A DNA stretch of 64,000 nt, taken from the NCBI GenBank assembly GCA_025765615.1, contig JAIVFJ010000230.1:1-64000 (forward strand), read 5' to 3'. Within the stretch, counting starts at the first letter, position 1. Every line of letters starts with the position of its first letter. The DNA is from Zopfochytrium polystomum. Taxonomy: Eukaryota; Chytridiomycota; Chytridiomycetes; Chytridiales; Chytridiaceae. The position numbers were made by a program, and so were the translations under genes. This document shows positions 10,532 to 21,261 of this stretch, piece by piece. The notes below the pieces were generated by a model. It searched no databases, had not been told where the DNA came from, and was given only the letters and a program-made list of their open reading frames with translations.

Positions 10532-11245
10532 TGTTAGGCGGAACTGACTGGTTAGCAGCAAGAGGCACAAGACAGACCTGAACCTACTGTGACTGTCAGT
10601 TATCATTCTCACGACGCCCATGGGAGAGCAAGCCACCGCCAATGCAGACCTGGATGCTGGCTTGCACTGATGACAAATACTCTGAGTATTAAGTGGAACG
10701 GAAACCCGGTGTCAACAGTTTTCCTCCTCCTCTGCTCAAGCAGATAATATAGGAGATGCCAGGAACAGGGCAAGACAGGACAAGGCAGACAAGGAACTGA
10801 GAGGAGTGATGATTGTATTGGAAACAATAATTCACTTAAGGGATGGGACAGGTCCCCCATCCCCCTTTTATACCTTTTGAGAGTGTTCCTTGTCAAGACT
10901 CAAAGAAAGTTCCAGAAATAGCAATTAGTAATACAATGATACCAATGATACCAATGACAACAAGACAAGTCAGGAAAGCAAAGAAGGTTCCAGAAGGTTC
11001 CATGAAGGAATGTTCTAGAAGGTTCCAGAGGTTTCCAGAGGGTGATTCACAACAGGAGAGGTTTTTACCCTGTGCCAGTCACGCTTGCCTAGCAACTATT
11101 ACAGCGTGTATATTATCATCATGTATCAATAATTCATAACAGAGTTTTCCTCTTTCTCCCCAAGTTGGGGAGAAGGACCACCACAAACACACATCTCCAC
11201 CTCATTCACTCCTTCTGCTCACTCACTCAGAGTAGACTGTTTACA
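10532..11245 (-). mobile_element. Solo LTR, family 2, interrupted by a family 1 solo LTR; TSD ATTAA
   Basis: In plus-strand coordinates it starts TGTTAGGCGGAACTG at 10532 and ends CTGTTTACA at 11245, flanked by ATTAA at 10527-10531 and again at 11246-11250. Removing the inner insertion (10757-11054 plus one TSD copy) leaves 411 bp, the same as the intact copy at 44904-45314. Orientation is opposite to the 8203 and 44904 copies. Confidence 0.92.
10757..11054 (-). mobile_element. Solo LTR, family 1 (298 bp), nested; TSD GGAGA
   Basis: Starts TGCCAGGAACAGGGC and ends GATTCACAACA on the plus strand. It is flanked by GGAGA at 10752-10756 and 11055-11059. The uninterrupted family 2 copies show the empty site (ACCTCTCCTATATT), which proves the boundaries. 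It carries the same TATA region and GAA/TTC array as the copy at 8664. Confidence 0.93.
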
Positions 11246-11650
11246 ATTAAAACAAAAAAAAAAAATAATAATAATAAATTAGGAACAAAAAAAAGGATCT
11301 TTGGAGGTCGTTTCAAGTGGAAAAGGCGGAAATCTTTATGCAGGAAGAAATTGTTTGATTGGCTGAAAACTTTACGGAGGAAACGTTTTCCACAATTTCC
11401 TTGCCACAGCCTTCTTGGGTATGATGACAACGCTATCACGAATTTCCGAGTTGAAGAGATAAAGGTGTTTTTTCAAAGGGGCGAAGAGCGGTGAATGGAT
11501 ACTTTTTCCACGCAGGGGTTTCCCAAAACAACATCGTTCAGCTCGAAGTGCCCATCAGAGTATGAATACAGAGAAAGGGAGGAGAGAAACAGAGCAATGA
11601 GGGCAGCAGATTGAAGAAGCCTCTGGTCATGTTTCACCAAGGAAAAGGAA
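11246..11650. other. AT-rich intergenic
   Basis: Short A-rich tract after 11250 and no supported gene. Probably the 3' flank of the WWKDSGL repeat gene on the minus strand. Confidence 0.4.
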
Positions 11651-13006
11651 TCACATTGCGGAGCAATCAATCAGCCCGCTTGCTTCCCACCAGTCAACAA
11701 CCTCCTGCTGTCCACGGTTCTGCGCCCACCGAATACCGTCATCTGAAATCTTCAAAGTGAGACCGCTGTCCTTCCACCACTGAAGTACGGTCACGCTTTT
11801 GCGGTCCCCTGTCTCGTAAACAGAGCTTCCGACCATGCTCGCATTTACGAGCGACCTGTCCGTGTACTCCAGTTCCAAACCACTCTCTTTCCACCACTGA
11901 AGAACTTCAACACAAGCATACTGAGATGCAACGTCCATGGCGCCTTTGTACTTGAGCGGCAATCCGCTGTCCTTCCACCACTGCAAGACATTGATATGCC
12001 CTCTTCCACTGGCAAGGGACATTGACCACTTGTAGCGGAGTTCCAGACCACTGTCTTTCCACCACTGCAGCACCGCTGTGTTGCCGTTAGCACTGGCCCC
12101 ATCCATGGCTCCAGAATCGTATTTGAGCTCAAGCCCACTGTCTTTCCACCACTGAAGCACTGATATTCGGCCATCCCTGCTCGCCAATTCCAACGCATAG
12201 CTGCTGTACTTAAACTCCAGCCCAGAGTCCTTCCACCACTGCAGAACATCCACAAAACCTTTGCGGCTCGAGTTTTCCATGGGGCCTGCCATGTATGCGA
12301 GCGGCCTCCCTGCCTTGTACGTGAGCGGCAGCCCAGAGTCCTTCCACCACTGCAGGACGCCGACATGACCCCACAAGCTGGCTTTGTCCATTTCATATTC
12401 GTGGGTGAGGTCCAGTCCGCTCCGCCGCCACCAGTCGAGGACTCCAACTTGGCCGTTGACAGTCGCTGGGTCGGTTCCTCCGGCAGTGTCAAAGTCCACG
12501 CCGGCTGCAACTGCCCATTCCAGCGCAGATACTTGGCCCTTTGCGCAGGCTTCGGGAAAGAACTCTGCCTTGAACCACGGCGGGAGGGCGTTGAACGTGT
12601 TGAGAAATGGAAGGCAGTCCATGCTGTGGGATTTATAAATTTTTTTGAAGGTTTAGATCAACGCTTCTGCAGGAGTGGGAAGGCAAGAGGTAAGGCGAGC
12701 AAAGCAGCAAAGGAATGGTGAAACAGGCGAAGAAAGGAAGGCGCTTTGCGCTCCTCTGGCCTGAAAACTCAACTGGCGAAAGATGAGTCTTGGGTGGGCG
12801 ACGCTTAACTGGACGAGCGCCTTGGCAGCTGCGCCGCCCTGTCTGAATAGTGTTGCAAAGCGATAGATCGTGCGTGCGTTGTCGCTTGCGAAGCTGCAGA
12901 TCTCGGTGATGATGTGAGGGGGCAGGACTCCTTGGCTGCGACGATGAGGATGAGACGGAGCGGGCGCGGCGGGCGGGGTAGTCGTCGTCGTCCACGAGAT
13001 AGTCAT
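11651..13006 (-). CDS. WWKDSGL-repeat (ankyrin-like) protein with F-box-like N-terminus
   Basis: Exon 1 begins at ATG 13006 (MTISWTTTTTPPAAPAP) and holds a VLPPHIITEICSFA helix, an F-box-like start typical of such proteins. The donor CCA|GTTGAG at 12773 and acceptor CACAG before 12623 join in frame (IFR-H-MDCLPFL). Exon 2 encodes about nine units of 30-33 residues built on VLQWWKDSGLxLxY followed by AMDxAS/ALELAS and a G-H/N-x linker. The unit length and helix-turn-helix pattern are ankyrin-like, with WW at the second helix. Total about 401 residues. I know this repeat style from chytrid predicted proteins, but its partner and role are unknown. If the N-terminal F-box is real, it would be a substrate receptor of an SCF-type ligase; that is inference. 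Confidence 0.75.
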
Positions 13007-14000
13007 TGTTTGCAGTATATTCCCGTGGTCCTTCTTCCTTGTCAGATGCCTTGGTTGGGGTTTGGCAACCCTGGCAGCGAGTTGTTGAACGTACGTGTGG
13101 CTGCTTTTTCTCCCTTCCACTGCCCGTCCCATTGCTTTCCTTCCATTCCTTTCATCCTTGCCGATTGTTCTCCCTTCTTATGTAAAAACCCCTTGCAATA
13201 CCCACATCCTGCGACCCAACGTCCCTGCCTGGATCCTTACCCTCCATCTTCGCTTACTTCTTTGCTTCTATCATCCACGGCCGGCAAATGCAGGACTTGT
13301 ACCGTGCCGAAAGGGAAACTAGCGGTGGCGGTGGTGGAGACAGCGGAGATCGAGAGGGCGGCAAGGTCCGTGCCGTCGACTTCCGGCGACGGGACTTTTT
13401 AGTCAAGAAGAGCGGCAAGGGATGGCGGGCGAACCCCAGCCAGTCTGTATTCAAACAAAGCACAACCGACCACCCGCAGTTCCCCTTTCGGTCCGCACTA
13501 CTTCTTACCGTCTTCTGAACAAAACCACCGACGCAGGTACCGCCAGCCGCGACGCTGCCTGCGTCGTCCGCCAACTAAACGCTGACTCTGATTGTTATAC
13601 CCACTCGGCGGAAGGCTATCTCGCCCTACTTCGGCCCCACTGTGGCCGTTGTCGTTTTGCTCCTCGCCACACCACACTCTGCGCCATCGCTGCCGCGCCA
13701 TGCTTGAGGTGCGGAGCAGGTCAGAACGAAGGACCGCTCATGATCACCGCTAAAGCCAAAATGTTTTTTTTTCCCCTCCCACAATACATCAGAAAATACT
13801 CTGCCGGCCTGACTGTTGAGAGATCTTTCTTGTCCGAAATTGCTTTGGACACCAAGATTCGCACTAGGCCCATGTGACGGTGTGCTGTGTGAGTCAGGAG
13901 GCGCAGGAGCGACGAGCAATGCAGAGCTCGTGGAAGCAAAAAAAATTGTATTGTGACATGTGACAAGAGAAAGTACGTGATAGAACAATGGGGGTGATTC
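13007..14000. other. Intergenic with a weak coding-like stretch
   Basis: Between 13290 and 13700 the plus strand has overlapping open stretches in all frames, including one ending ISPYFGPTVAVVVLLLATP, which could be a C-terminal membrane segment, and a GGGGGDSGDREGG region. They cannot be joined convincingly. From 13720 to 14000 the sequence may be the 3' end of the Ty3 relic; no LTR pair is detectable. Confidence 0.3.
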
Positions 14001-16920
14001 TCACACATAGGAGTGGAGTAAAAATATCAAGAGTATGGGAAATGTACATGCAAAGCTAGCTTGTCTGGGTGGAAAAACAGGGTGAACATGCCAAGTTGGA
14101 GGAAAGTCAAGATGATGAGAAGTACCAAGTTTACAAAGAGTTTTGAAAGGTCTGTAAAATTGAGCTGAAAGTTTAGAAGAAGGACGACTGGTTTGGTTTG
14201 GGGGAAGGAAGTCCTTAGCGCTAACAAGAACCAGGTCACCGGAGTGAAGGGGATCAGGGCGGCGATGAGCATTGGCGTAAGCATGGATTGCGCTGTCGAA
14301 GGTTGCAGGAACGTATGTAACGTTGTGCCTCTTGGTGAAGCATTGGCCAGTGGTATGTCTCAGCGATTCATGGATGGTTTCATCATGCACAGCAGCCATG
14401 ATGGAAGGGTGAAGGATGGCACGCATGAAAAGTCAGTTGGCGTTTGTGTCCTTGAAGTAAGGAAGCCTGTCTGTGCGTAGGTAGTGCTTGAGGTGCAGAT
14501 GTAGCCATGACAAAGTTTGCAAAGTCAATCCAGTGACTCGACAATGACTTGATAGTCATTGTCTGTTTGGTAGTGTTGGTGAAGAAGTTGAGGAGTAATG
14601 GAAGTAATTGTACTTATCGGAGCAAGCTGCATGAGTGAACCTGTTTGAACTGCAGTGTCAGATGTGTGTCAACAATGCGAGAGGATGTCAGCAATAGAAT
14701 TCCATTTACTGGGAACCCACTCAATGTTGAAGTCAAATTTTTCTATATCTTCCAACCAACGAAGCTGGACAGGGCGGAGCTTCAGCTGATTGAGGAGATG
14801 TTGAAGAGAGTGGTGGTCCGTGAGGACTTTACCCGTTGAACCAACGAGATGTGGGTGGTGGTGTTTGAGTCCTTCTACAAGTGCGAGGATTTTGCCCATA
14901 TATGGATGGTAATTTGTTCAGCTGAGTTGCACTTGTGTGAGCCAAATGCAATTTGAAGAACTTCACCATTGTTGTCTAGCTGATAGACATGGGAGCCAAT
15001 AGCATGTTGTGACCAATCAGAAGCTAGATAGACAGGGTGTGAGCAGTCAAAGAAATAAAGATTTGCTGGTTGAGAAAGTTCAGCTTTGATGTCCTTGAAG
15101 TTTCGATCAAGCGTGACAATCCAGTTGAATGGGGTTGCTTTGGTGATAGTTTCATTCTGCCAAAGTAGAGTGGGGAGAGTAGTTGTGTTTGGCAAGGAAT
15201 AAAACAATGAAGAGAATTAGTGAGTCCAAGGAATGTGCAAAGTTGAGTTCAAGAACAAGGAGAATCAAAGTCACAAATAGCGCCAAGGTGAGAAGAAAGA
15301 ACAGAAACATGTCCACAAGAAAATGTGAAAACCCATTCAAAGTGGCCATATTTAGTTTGAAAGACAGTTTTGACACACATATCTTCAGCGACTAGAATTT
15401 GATGATAACTGGATGCAAGGTCAAGTGAAGTGAAGAACGTGCAACTTGTAAACAATCAAGAATTTCAGTGATGGTGGTTCAGCTGTGCGATCACGAATGG
15501 CGTTTTGGTTTTGAAGTTGAAGTCAAAAACTAACAAAGCTTATCCTTTGATGAACAGAGAAGATAGGAGCACCATAGGGAGAAATAGAATGACAAATGCG
15601 ATCATTTTCCAAAAGAAATTGCAATTTGGTTCGTAATGCTTCCAGTTCGCCTTCTCTCGTTGCATAGATGGGACAGTATAGTGGTGGCTGATTGGATCCT
15701 TCAAGTTGATGCAGTGGTCAAATGGACCGAAAAGAGGAGCGCCTTCGAGAAGACTTCAGGAAATTCCTCAATAATAGTGCGAATCTTGTGGTCGAGTGTA
15801 ACCAAGACTGTTTTATCAGCATCATTCGAGTCCTTAGTGGTCTTCTTGTATGGCGTTGTGACATCGAACAATACCCCCCCAGCGTGTGTCAACTTTTCAG
15901 ATAGCATGACAAAAGGCCTGCGCGCTACAGAGTTCAATGTCGAGGTCAGGAGAGGCACTAGCATGGAGGACTTGACCACGAAGGGGGGGGGGGTTTTAGA
16001 GATTGAGGATCGCCAATCGGGTTGAGGGTGCTCGTTCTCCAACCAATTCATTCCAAGAACGAGATTGTACGCATTGTGAGTAGCAACGGAATTGTGGGAG
16101 AAAGAAAGGTTACTGAACAAAAAATTCAAGTTGCAGTGCATCAAACCCTTTAACTTCGTAGAACCGTCAGCAAGGTCAATGTCAAGAGTTCAGTCCTTTC
16201 AATGATAGAGAATGAGGTGTTCACTGATGAAACTGTGCACCACGTTTGACAAGAATCTTGAACATGTGATTGTTGAAAACTCCATGAAAAATGACAAATC
16301 AAGTGTTGCTGGTGGATTTGCGACTGAGGTGATACAACTTCAAACCATACTGCTGTACTGAAACTTCAGGCACTTCTGAAGTGACTGAAGTTGATACTAC
16401 TTTTTCTTGTTGTTTCCCAACTGCGACTTTTGCCAGTTTTTTGACTGCTTGCTGTTTGGATCAGGGCACTCAGAGACTGGGTGCGCCTTTTCACAACAGA
16501 AGGTACACCAGCCCATTTTGTGATAGTAGTCACGTTCTTTGTCATTGAGGCGTAAACGTCAAGAAGAGAAAGAAGAAGCTTAAGAAGAGGACTTCACAAG
16601 CTGTGCGGCTGAAACTGCTGTTTTAGCTGCGGCTGGCAGGGTTTGGAATGTGCGCGGCAGGTGGCAGTGGAGCGGGCGCAGGTGTTGGCTGCGTGGGCAT
16701 TGGCTGTGTGGGCGATTGTGTTGGCTGCGGTTGCTGCTGAGGAAGCAGCTGCTGGATTGGTTGCTGAAATTGCCGTGGAACGAACGATTGTTGCTGTGGG
16801 AACGACTGCTGTGAGAATGTCGTTGAGGGTTGTTGAGCAGGGGAAAGCGGAGGATGTCAATGGAAGAGGAGTGGAAGGAGCGGTGTTGAGCGTGGGCGTA
16901 CGAGCAAACGAAGAATCCAT
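14001..16920 (-). mobile_element. Decayed Ty3/gypsy retrotransposon (Gag to integrase remnants)
   Basis: Read on the minus strand, the Pol order is that of Ty3. A Gag-like start at 16920 is followed by a CCHC knuckle (C-x2-C-x4-H-x4-C, near 16510-16465) and a protease-end motif (YNLVLGMNWLE) near 16060. Reverse transcriptase pieces follow near 15640-15250 (SPYGAPIF; FTSLDLASSYHQI; KYGHFEWVF), then RNase H near 15000-14670 (YLASDWSQHAIGS; KVLTDHHSL), then an integrase end at 14426-14001 (GDLVLVSAKDF, HLDFPPTWHVHPVF). Stops and frame changes are frequent. An H-rich integrase zinc-finger-like piece runs almost directly into the C-terminal domain, so the DDE core appears deleted. No LTR pair was found. 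Dead element. Confidence 0.8.
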
Positions 16921-17288
16921 TTTGTCTTTGTCAACGTCAGAGTATGCGTCAGAATCTCTAGGTCTTAAAGAACAGCGACTGCGACGAATTCCACGGCGAC
17001 GACGATCCGCCCCCGTACGACATTTTTAGATCAATGGAGCAAGAAGATAGAGGCGCGATGACCGCGAGCGAATGCATGGCACAAGGGAAAACACGTGATA
17101 GAGAATTCCACGGGGAACTGTGTCAGTCAGTTTGGTTCGAAAGTGGATCGAGGTGCACACACGTTTCCCGCCTTCCCTCTGTCCTCTCGTGAGCAATACT
17201 CACATTCCCACCAATCGTTTTTCGTTTGTGAGTTGCCCCAAAAAGGAAAAACGGACTGACCGCGGGCAGACTCGCACGGAAGACAGTC

Positions 17289-17353
<65 letters not shown>

Positions 17354-17457
17354 GGCGGGAACAAAAAAACACAGAGACAAAAACAAGAGACTGAAAAAAA
17401 AAAAAAAAAATAAAAATAAAAATAAAAATAAAAAAAACACACAAAGAAAACAAGGCA
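16921..17457. other. Intergenic with (CAGA)n and A-rich tract
   Basis: Upstream of the PY-motif membrane protein. Holds (CAGA)n at 17285-17354 and an A-rich run with TAAAAA units at 17394-17441 that ends about 17 bases before the start codon. No gene. Confidence 0.6.
17285..17354. repeat. (CAGA)n microsatellite
   Basis: About 17 uninterrupted CAGA units. Confidence 0.95.
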
Positions 17458-18321
17458 ATGGATCCCGCGACGCTCGTCGTGGTCGTCGCGGCCGTGGTTG
17501 CGCTCCTGCTGCTCGTCGTCGGCGCCGTCGCATGCACGGCCCGCACCACCCTCTCGCTGTCGCAGCATCGCTCGGACGTCATGCAGGCTCTCTCGGACCT
17601 CGAGCGCGAAGAAGCTGCTCAGCAGCAGCACACTCACAGATCCCTGCGCTCGTACCTGGGCGGATCGTCGTCGTCGTCGTCGTCGTCGTCGGCGTCGACG
17701 ATCTCGTCCTCGGCAGGAACTGCAGCAGCAACAAGACCCTCCAACACCAACAACAACAACAACAACAACAGCAACAACATCTTCCGCTCCTGGATGGCCT
17801 CGGGTTCCACTCGCAACGCCGCCGCCGTCGTCGACCCGCTGCCGCTCTACCGCCCGCACGAGCCGGCCGCCTCCGCCTCGTTCTCATCAGACCACCCCCT
17901 CATGGCCACGCCCGCCGCACCGGCCTCCTCCGCCACTCCATCTCACCACCAAGGCAACCCCGCCTCCTCAACCGCCGCCGTCGCGGTCACCGCCGGCGAC
18001 GGATCCGCACCGCCACCGGCGCCGACACCCGCGCACCCACCGTGGTCAGCCTCGTCGTCGCTGCACCAGCAGCTGAGGACGGCGTCGCCCAAGCCGCCGA
18101 GCTACCGCGAGACAGACCACCATCCACACCTTCACCACCACCGCCCGCCTGCACCAGGCGATCCCGGGTCGTTGCAGATGTCGCCGCTGGCGTCGCCGCT
18201 GGGATCGAGTGGATCGGGCGGATCGGAGGGTGTTGGATCGGGAGAGGAGGTGCGGGTTGAGGGGGAGGAAGGAGAGGCGGGACGGCGACGGTCGCGGGCG
18301 CAGCGGGACGGCGAAGGGTGA
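17458..18321 (+). CDS. Single-pass membrane protein with PY motifs and low-complexity tail
   Basis: Start ATG 17458, 287 residues, no intron needed. Residues 5-27 form one transmembrane helix (LVVVVAAVVALLLLVVGAVA) after only four residues, so this is a signal anchor. The rest is disordered: Ser run, Asn run (TNNNNNNN), His/Pro-rich parts and an acidic-basic end. Two WW-ligand-like sites are visible, LPLYRPH and a true PPxY (KPPSYRE near residue 225). Family unknown. The topology and PPxY tail recall arrestin-independent adaptors of Nedd4/Rsp5 ligases. It shares this design, but no alignable sequence, with the gene at 6719-7591. Confidence 0.7.
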   Translation: MDPATLVVVVAAVVALLLLVVGAVACTARTTLSLSQHRSDVMQALSDLEREEAAQQQHTHRSLRSYLGGSSSSSSSSSASTISSSAGTAAATRPSNTNNNNNNNSNNIFRSWMASGSTRNAAAVVDPLPLYRPHEPAASASFSSDHPLMATPAAPASSATPSHHQGNPASSTAAVAVTAGDGSAPPPAPTPAHPPWSASSSLHQQLRTASPKPPSYRETDHHPHLHHHRPPAPGDPGSLQMSPLASPLGSSGSGGSEGVGSGEEVRVEGEEGEAGRRRSRAQRDGEG

Positions 18322-18942
18322 AGCGCTGATGTCTGTGTGATTCCATTGATGCTTCCATCGACATCGTAATGTCGATCTTCGCCCCGGATCCCTCACACCC
18401 TCCCTCCACCCCCCTACTCGATCATATCACGTTCGTACCACACTCAGCCCCCGCTTGAACTCGTACTCTCCAACACCCAATAATCCACACTCGAACAAAA
18501 CCTCACCAGCCTGTCTCGCTTTCGCCACGCACACACACCACCCCTATGATCCCCTCCCAGAAAGAAAACGATTAACGCTCCTTTTCTCAGCAAACGATAT
18601 ATTTCACTGTTTTATTCCTTTACCTTACATCTCACTTCTCCCGCAATGATGTGCCCCACCACTCGCTCCCCGCTTTGTATTGTTTTTTCTTCGCCTCTTG
18701 CTGTTGCTTTGGTAACTATCACCCAGTTTCCACTCCCCCTCCCCACCGCACCACTCCTCAAGACGTTGTAAGAGAAAAGAGGAACGCGAGCAGAAGGGGG
18801 AGTTCGTCCAAAGGTGTGCCCCATTGTCATCTTTTTCGAGTCCGTTGTGCTTGTCGAAGAACCCGCACAAGGAAAGTCGGGCTATTGGGAGAAGGGCCGG
18901 CGCGTCGTGTTCAATCCACAAACACACACACACACACACACT
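18322..18942. other. Intergenic between convergent genes
   Basis: Pyrimidine-rich DNA with a (CA)n run at 18921-18942 directly at the 3' end of the TANGO2 gene. No gene seen. Confidence 0.5.
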
Positions 18943-20283
18943 TTACCACCCGCCCTCCCTTCCCACCCAAAACCTCGCCTCCCGCCACCTCCCCTCCGGC
19001 GGCAGCTCCCCGCCGCTCTCCCCACCTCGCCACTCCACCCACCCGTCCTCACCTCCACCACCACCCTCCTCTTCGTCCCGCCACACCCGCTCCGTCTCAA
19101 CGACCCGCCCCCGCCCCTCCCAATCCACAAACACCACCGTCTGCGTCCGCGTCGCGTACGCCCGTCCGTCAGGCAGCCGGAACAGCCGCACGCAGACCGC
19201 GGACCGCGGGTCCGGGTCTCCGTCCGCGTCGTCGCGGCCGCGGTCGACGTCGCGGAGGAGGCCCAGCGCGGCGGCGAGCGGCGCCGCGCGGGCGGGCCAC
19301 GGGGTGGTGTCGTCGTCGTCGTCGTCGAGGGCGGCGGCGTCCGCGGTCCATTTTTCGACGAGCGAGGTAACCGCGTCCCGCCCGACCCGCACTTTGCGCC
19401 ACTCCTCGGCATCGCCGGCGGGGACGTCCATCGGGCCGTTCGAGACCGCAAACACCCTCCCCCGTTCGACGGTGACCGGCGCGCCGCCGGCCGCGGCGCG
19501 GTTCGAGCACGCGACGGCGGCCTCCCCACCGCCACGGGAGATGTCGCCGAGGACGAGGTTGAATCCTTGGAAGGTTTTGGAGTCGCGGAGGACGCGGGCT
19601 GCGTATTCGGCGGGGGTGGGTGCGCCGTTGACGTCTCCGTCGGTGGTGGGCGCGAGGAACTCGGCGACGAGCCTGCCGCGGGTGGGTTGCGGGGTGGTTG
19701 TCGGTGGAGCCGGTGGTTCGCGGAAGTTTGTGAGGAGGGCGAAGCGGCCTGTGGTTGTGACGCCGAGCCAGGTGCCGCCGGCTGTTGGGTGTTTTGCGGA
19801 GGCCGAGGAGGAGGAGGAGGAGGAAGGGGAGGGGGAGGGTGCGGCGGCGCCGAGGTCCCGGCCGGCGAGGAGGTGCGGGGCGTCGGGCCAGGCGTGGAGG
19901 GGCGCGGCAGGGCGGTCGAGGAACTCGTCGCGGTTGGAGAGGATGATGCTGTGAGTTTGCGCGGTAGGGGGTGGCTTGTTAGAGGCGGGGGTAGTCGATC
20001 TGGGGCGGAGGGAGGGCGGAACGACTCTTTACAGTTTGAAAGGGGAGCGCCGACGGCTGGTGCGCCGGCGGCCGGCGAGATCACGGTTTACGCCGCTGCC
20101 GTCGTCGTCGTCGTCGGCGGCGGAGGGGGGCGCAACGGGATCGCGATCGCCAATGCCTGCATGGTCGCCCATGCCAAGCGTTGTCGTCGTCGGCGGCGGT
20201 GGAGGGGGCCGGCCGTCGGCGCTGTCGTGGTTGTCGTCGTTGTCGTGGTCGTCCGAGGCCACGAACACAAAAGCGATGCACAT
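18943..20283 (-). CDS. TANGO2: TANGO2 / NRDE-family protein
   Basis: Exon 1 starts at ATG 20283 with the family N-terminus MCIAFVFVASD, where Cys2 is conserved, followed by an Asp/Pro/Thr-rich insertion. The intron runs from a GTAAAC donor (near 20090) to CTCACAG (near 19958). Exon 2 opens IILSNRDEFLDRPAAPL, containing the NRDE motif. It continues with GGTWLGVTTTGRFALLTNF, TRGRLVAEFL, FQGFNLVLGD, VFAVSNGPMD, the TRTQTVVFVDWEGR strand and a C-terminal WREARFWV, in the order expected for TANGO2 (about 280 residues; this one is longer through low-complexity insertions). The exon junction is one base out of phase as written, so an indel is likely in exon 1. The family is linked to Golgi and mitochondrial lipid or haem handling; mechanism is unsettled. 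Confidence 0.85.
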
Positions 20284-20578
20284 GGTCTGACGGGGTCGGA
20301 GGGAGGTTTTCTTTTCTGTGGTTGGTTGGTCGTGTCGTGTGATCTCTTTTCCCTTCTTGTTGAGTTCATTTTGACGCACACACACGCATACACACTGGCA
20401 CGTAACGCACACACACGCATCGCTGACTCACTCACACACACGCACGCTGTTTCGTAACCGTGCCTGCCTGCCTGCCCCGCTCTGTCTGCCTATACCTGCC
20501 CTCGCCTCGCCCGATTCATCACGTTCATGGCCCTTCTGCGTCCTGCCAACACATTCGCTATTCATATTCCACCAGCTG

Positions 20579-20579
<1 letters not shown>

Positions 20580-20622
<43 letters not shown>
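20580..20622. repeat. (CA)n microsatellite
   Basis: About 21 CA units. Confidence 0.95.
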
Positions 20623-20624
<2 letters not shown>

Positions 20625-21119
20625 CGCATGCATATGCGCAATCATGCACACACGCAATCATATACACACCCAGGGGGGGGGCTACTGTCGTTCGCTCGCG
20701 CTCGTTCTTTCATTCTTTCTTTCTCCTTCACCTTCCTTCTATTGATTCCGCCTCTCTGCTGTTCGTATTTCCCTTGCTCTCGCCCCTCTCTTTCTCTCTC
20801 TCTCAACGCGCGCCTAGTAACCCGCTTACCCGCAGTGCGCGCGGGTAAGGTTGGGTTTAACCGACTGTTCGGGTGGTCGGCATATGGACTGACGGACGGA
20901 CTGACATGTCCATGAGATACCCATCACGTGACCTTTAGACAATTCTTAGGCGGTGGGGGGCTTTGCGCACCCACACCAACAACAAATAGACGGAGAGGGC
21001 TTTTTATTTTAAGAGGAAAAATATTCAAAACAGAAAAGGTGGGGGCGAAAAAAGGAAGTGTTTATAAGCTAAGGCAAACTGTTAGCAAGAAGGAAAGAAA
21101 GGAAAAGGAAAGAACGAAC

Positions 21120-21154
<35 letters not shown>
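21120..21154. repeat. (CAG)n trinucleotide repeat
   Basis: About 11 CAG units, 108 bases upstream of the mucin-like gene start codon. Confidence 0.95.
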
Positions 21155-21155
<1 letters not shown>

Positions 21156-21261
21156 CCAGCGCCAGCACCAGCAACAACGGCACATCCCCACCACCTGGCT
21201 GCTACTACTTGGCATTCCTCGCTCGACCTCCACCCCACCCCTTGCTGCACACATACACGCC

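Larger units (their letters stand above)
20284..21261. other. Intergenic with CA and CAG repeats
   Basis: Shared upstream region of TANGO2 (minus) and the mucin-like gene (plus). (CA)n at 20580-20622; (CAG)n at 21120-21154, probably in the 5' UTR of the mucin-like gene. No further gene seen. Confidence 0.5.

Noticed and set aside
13288..13877. A plus-strand gene between the WWKDSGL protein and the Ty3 relic
   Set aside because: Some stretches look coding-like, but no frame, start or splice combination gives a coherent protein; reported only as weak.
17285..17354. CRISPR-like array from regular CAGA units
   Set aside because: Simple microsatellite with no spacers; the genome is eukaryotic.
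17498..18260. Other long frames overlapping the PY-motif membrane gene
   Set aside because: Arg/Pro/His-rich shadow frames of a GC-rich gene without motifs.
18882..20084. Pro-rich 400-codon minus frame over TANGO2
   Set aside because: Out of frame with the NRDE-family protein, which shows its motifs in order in another frame.
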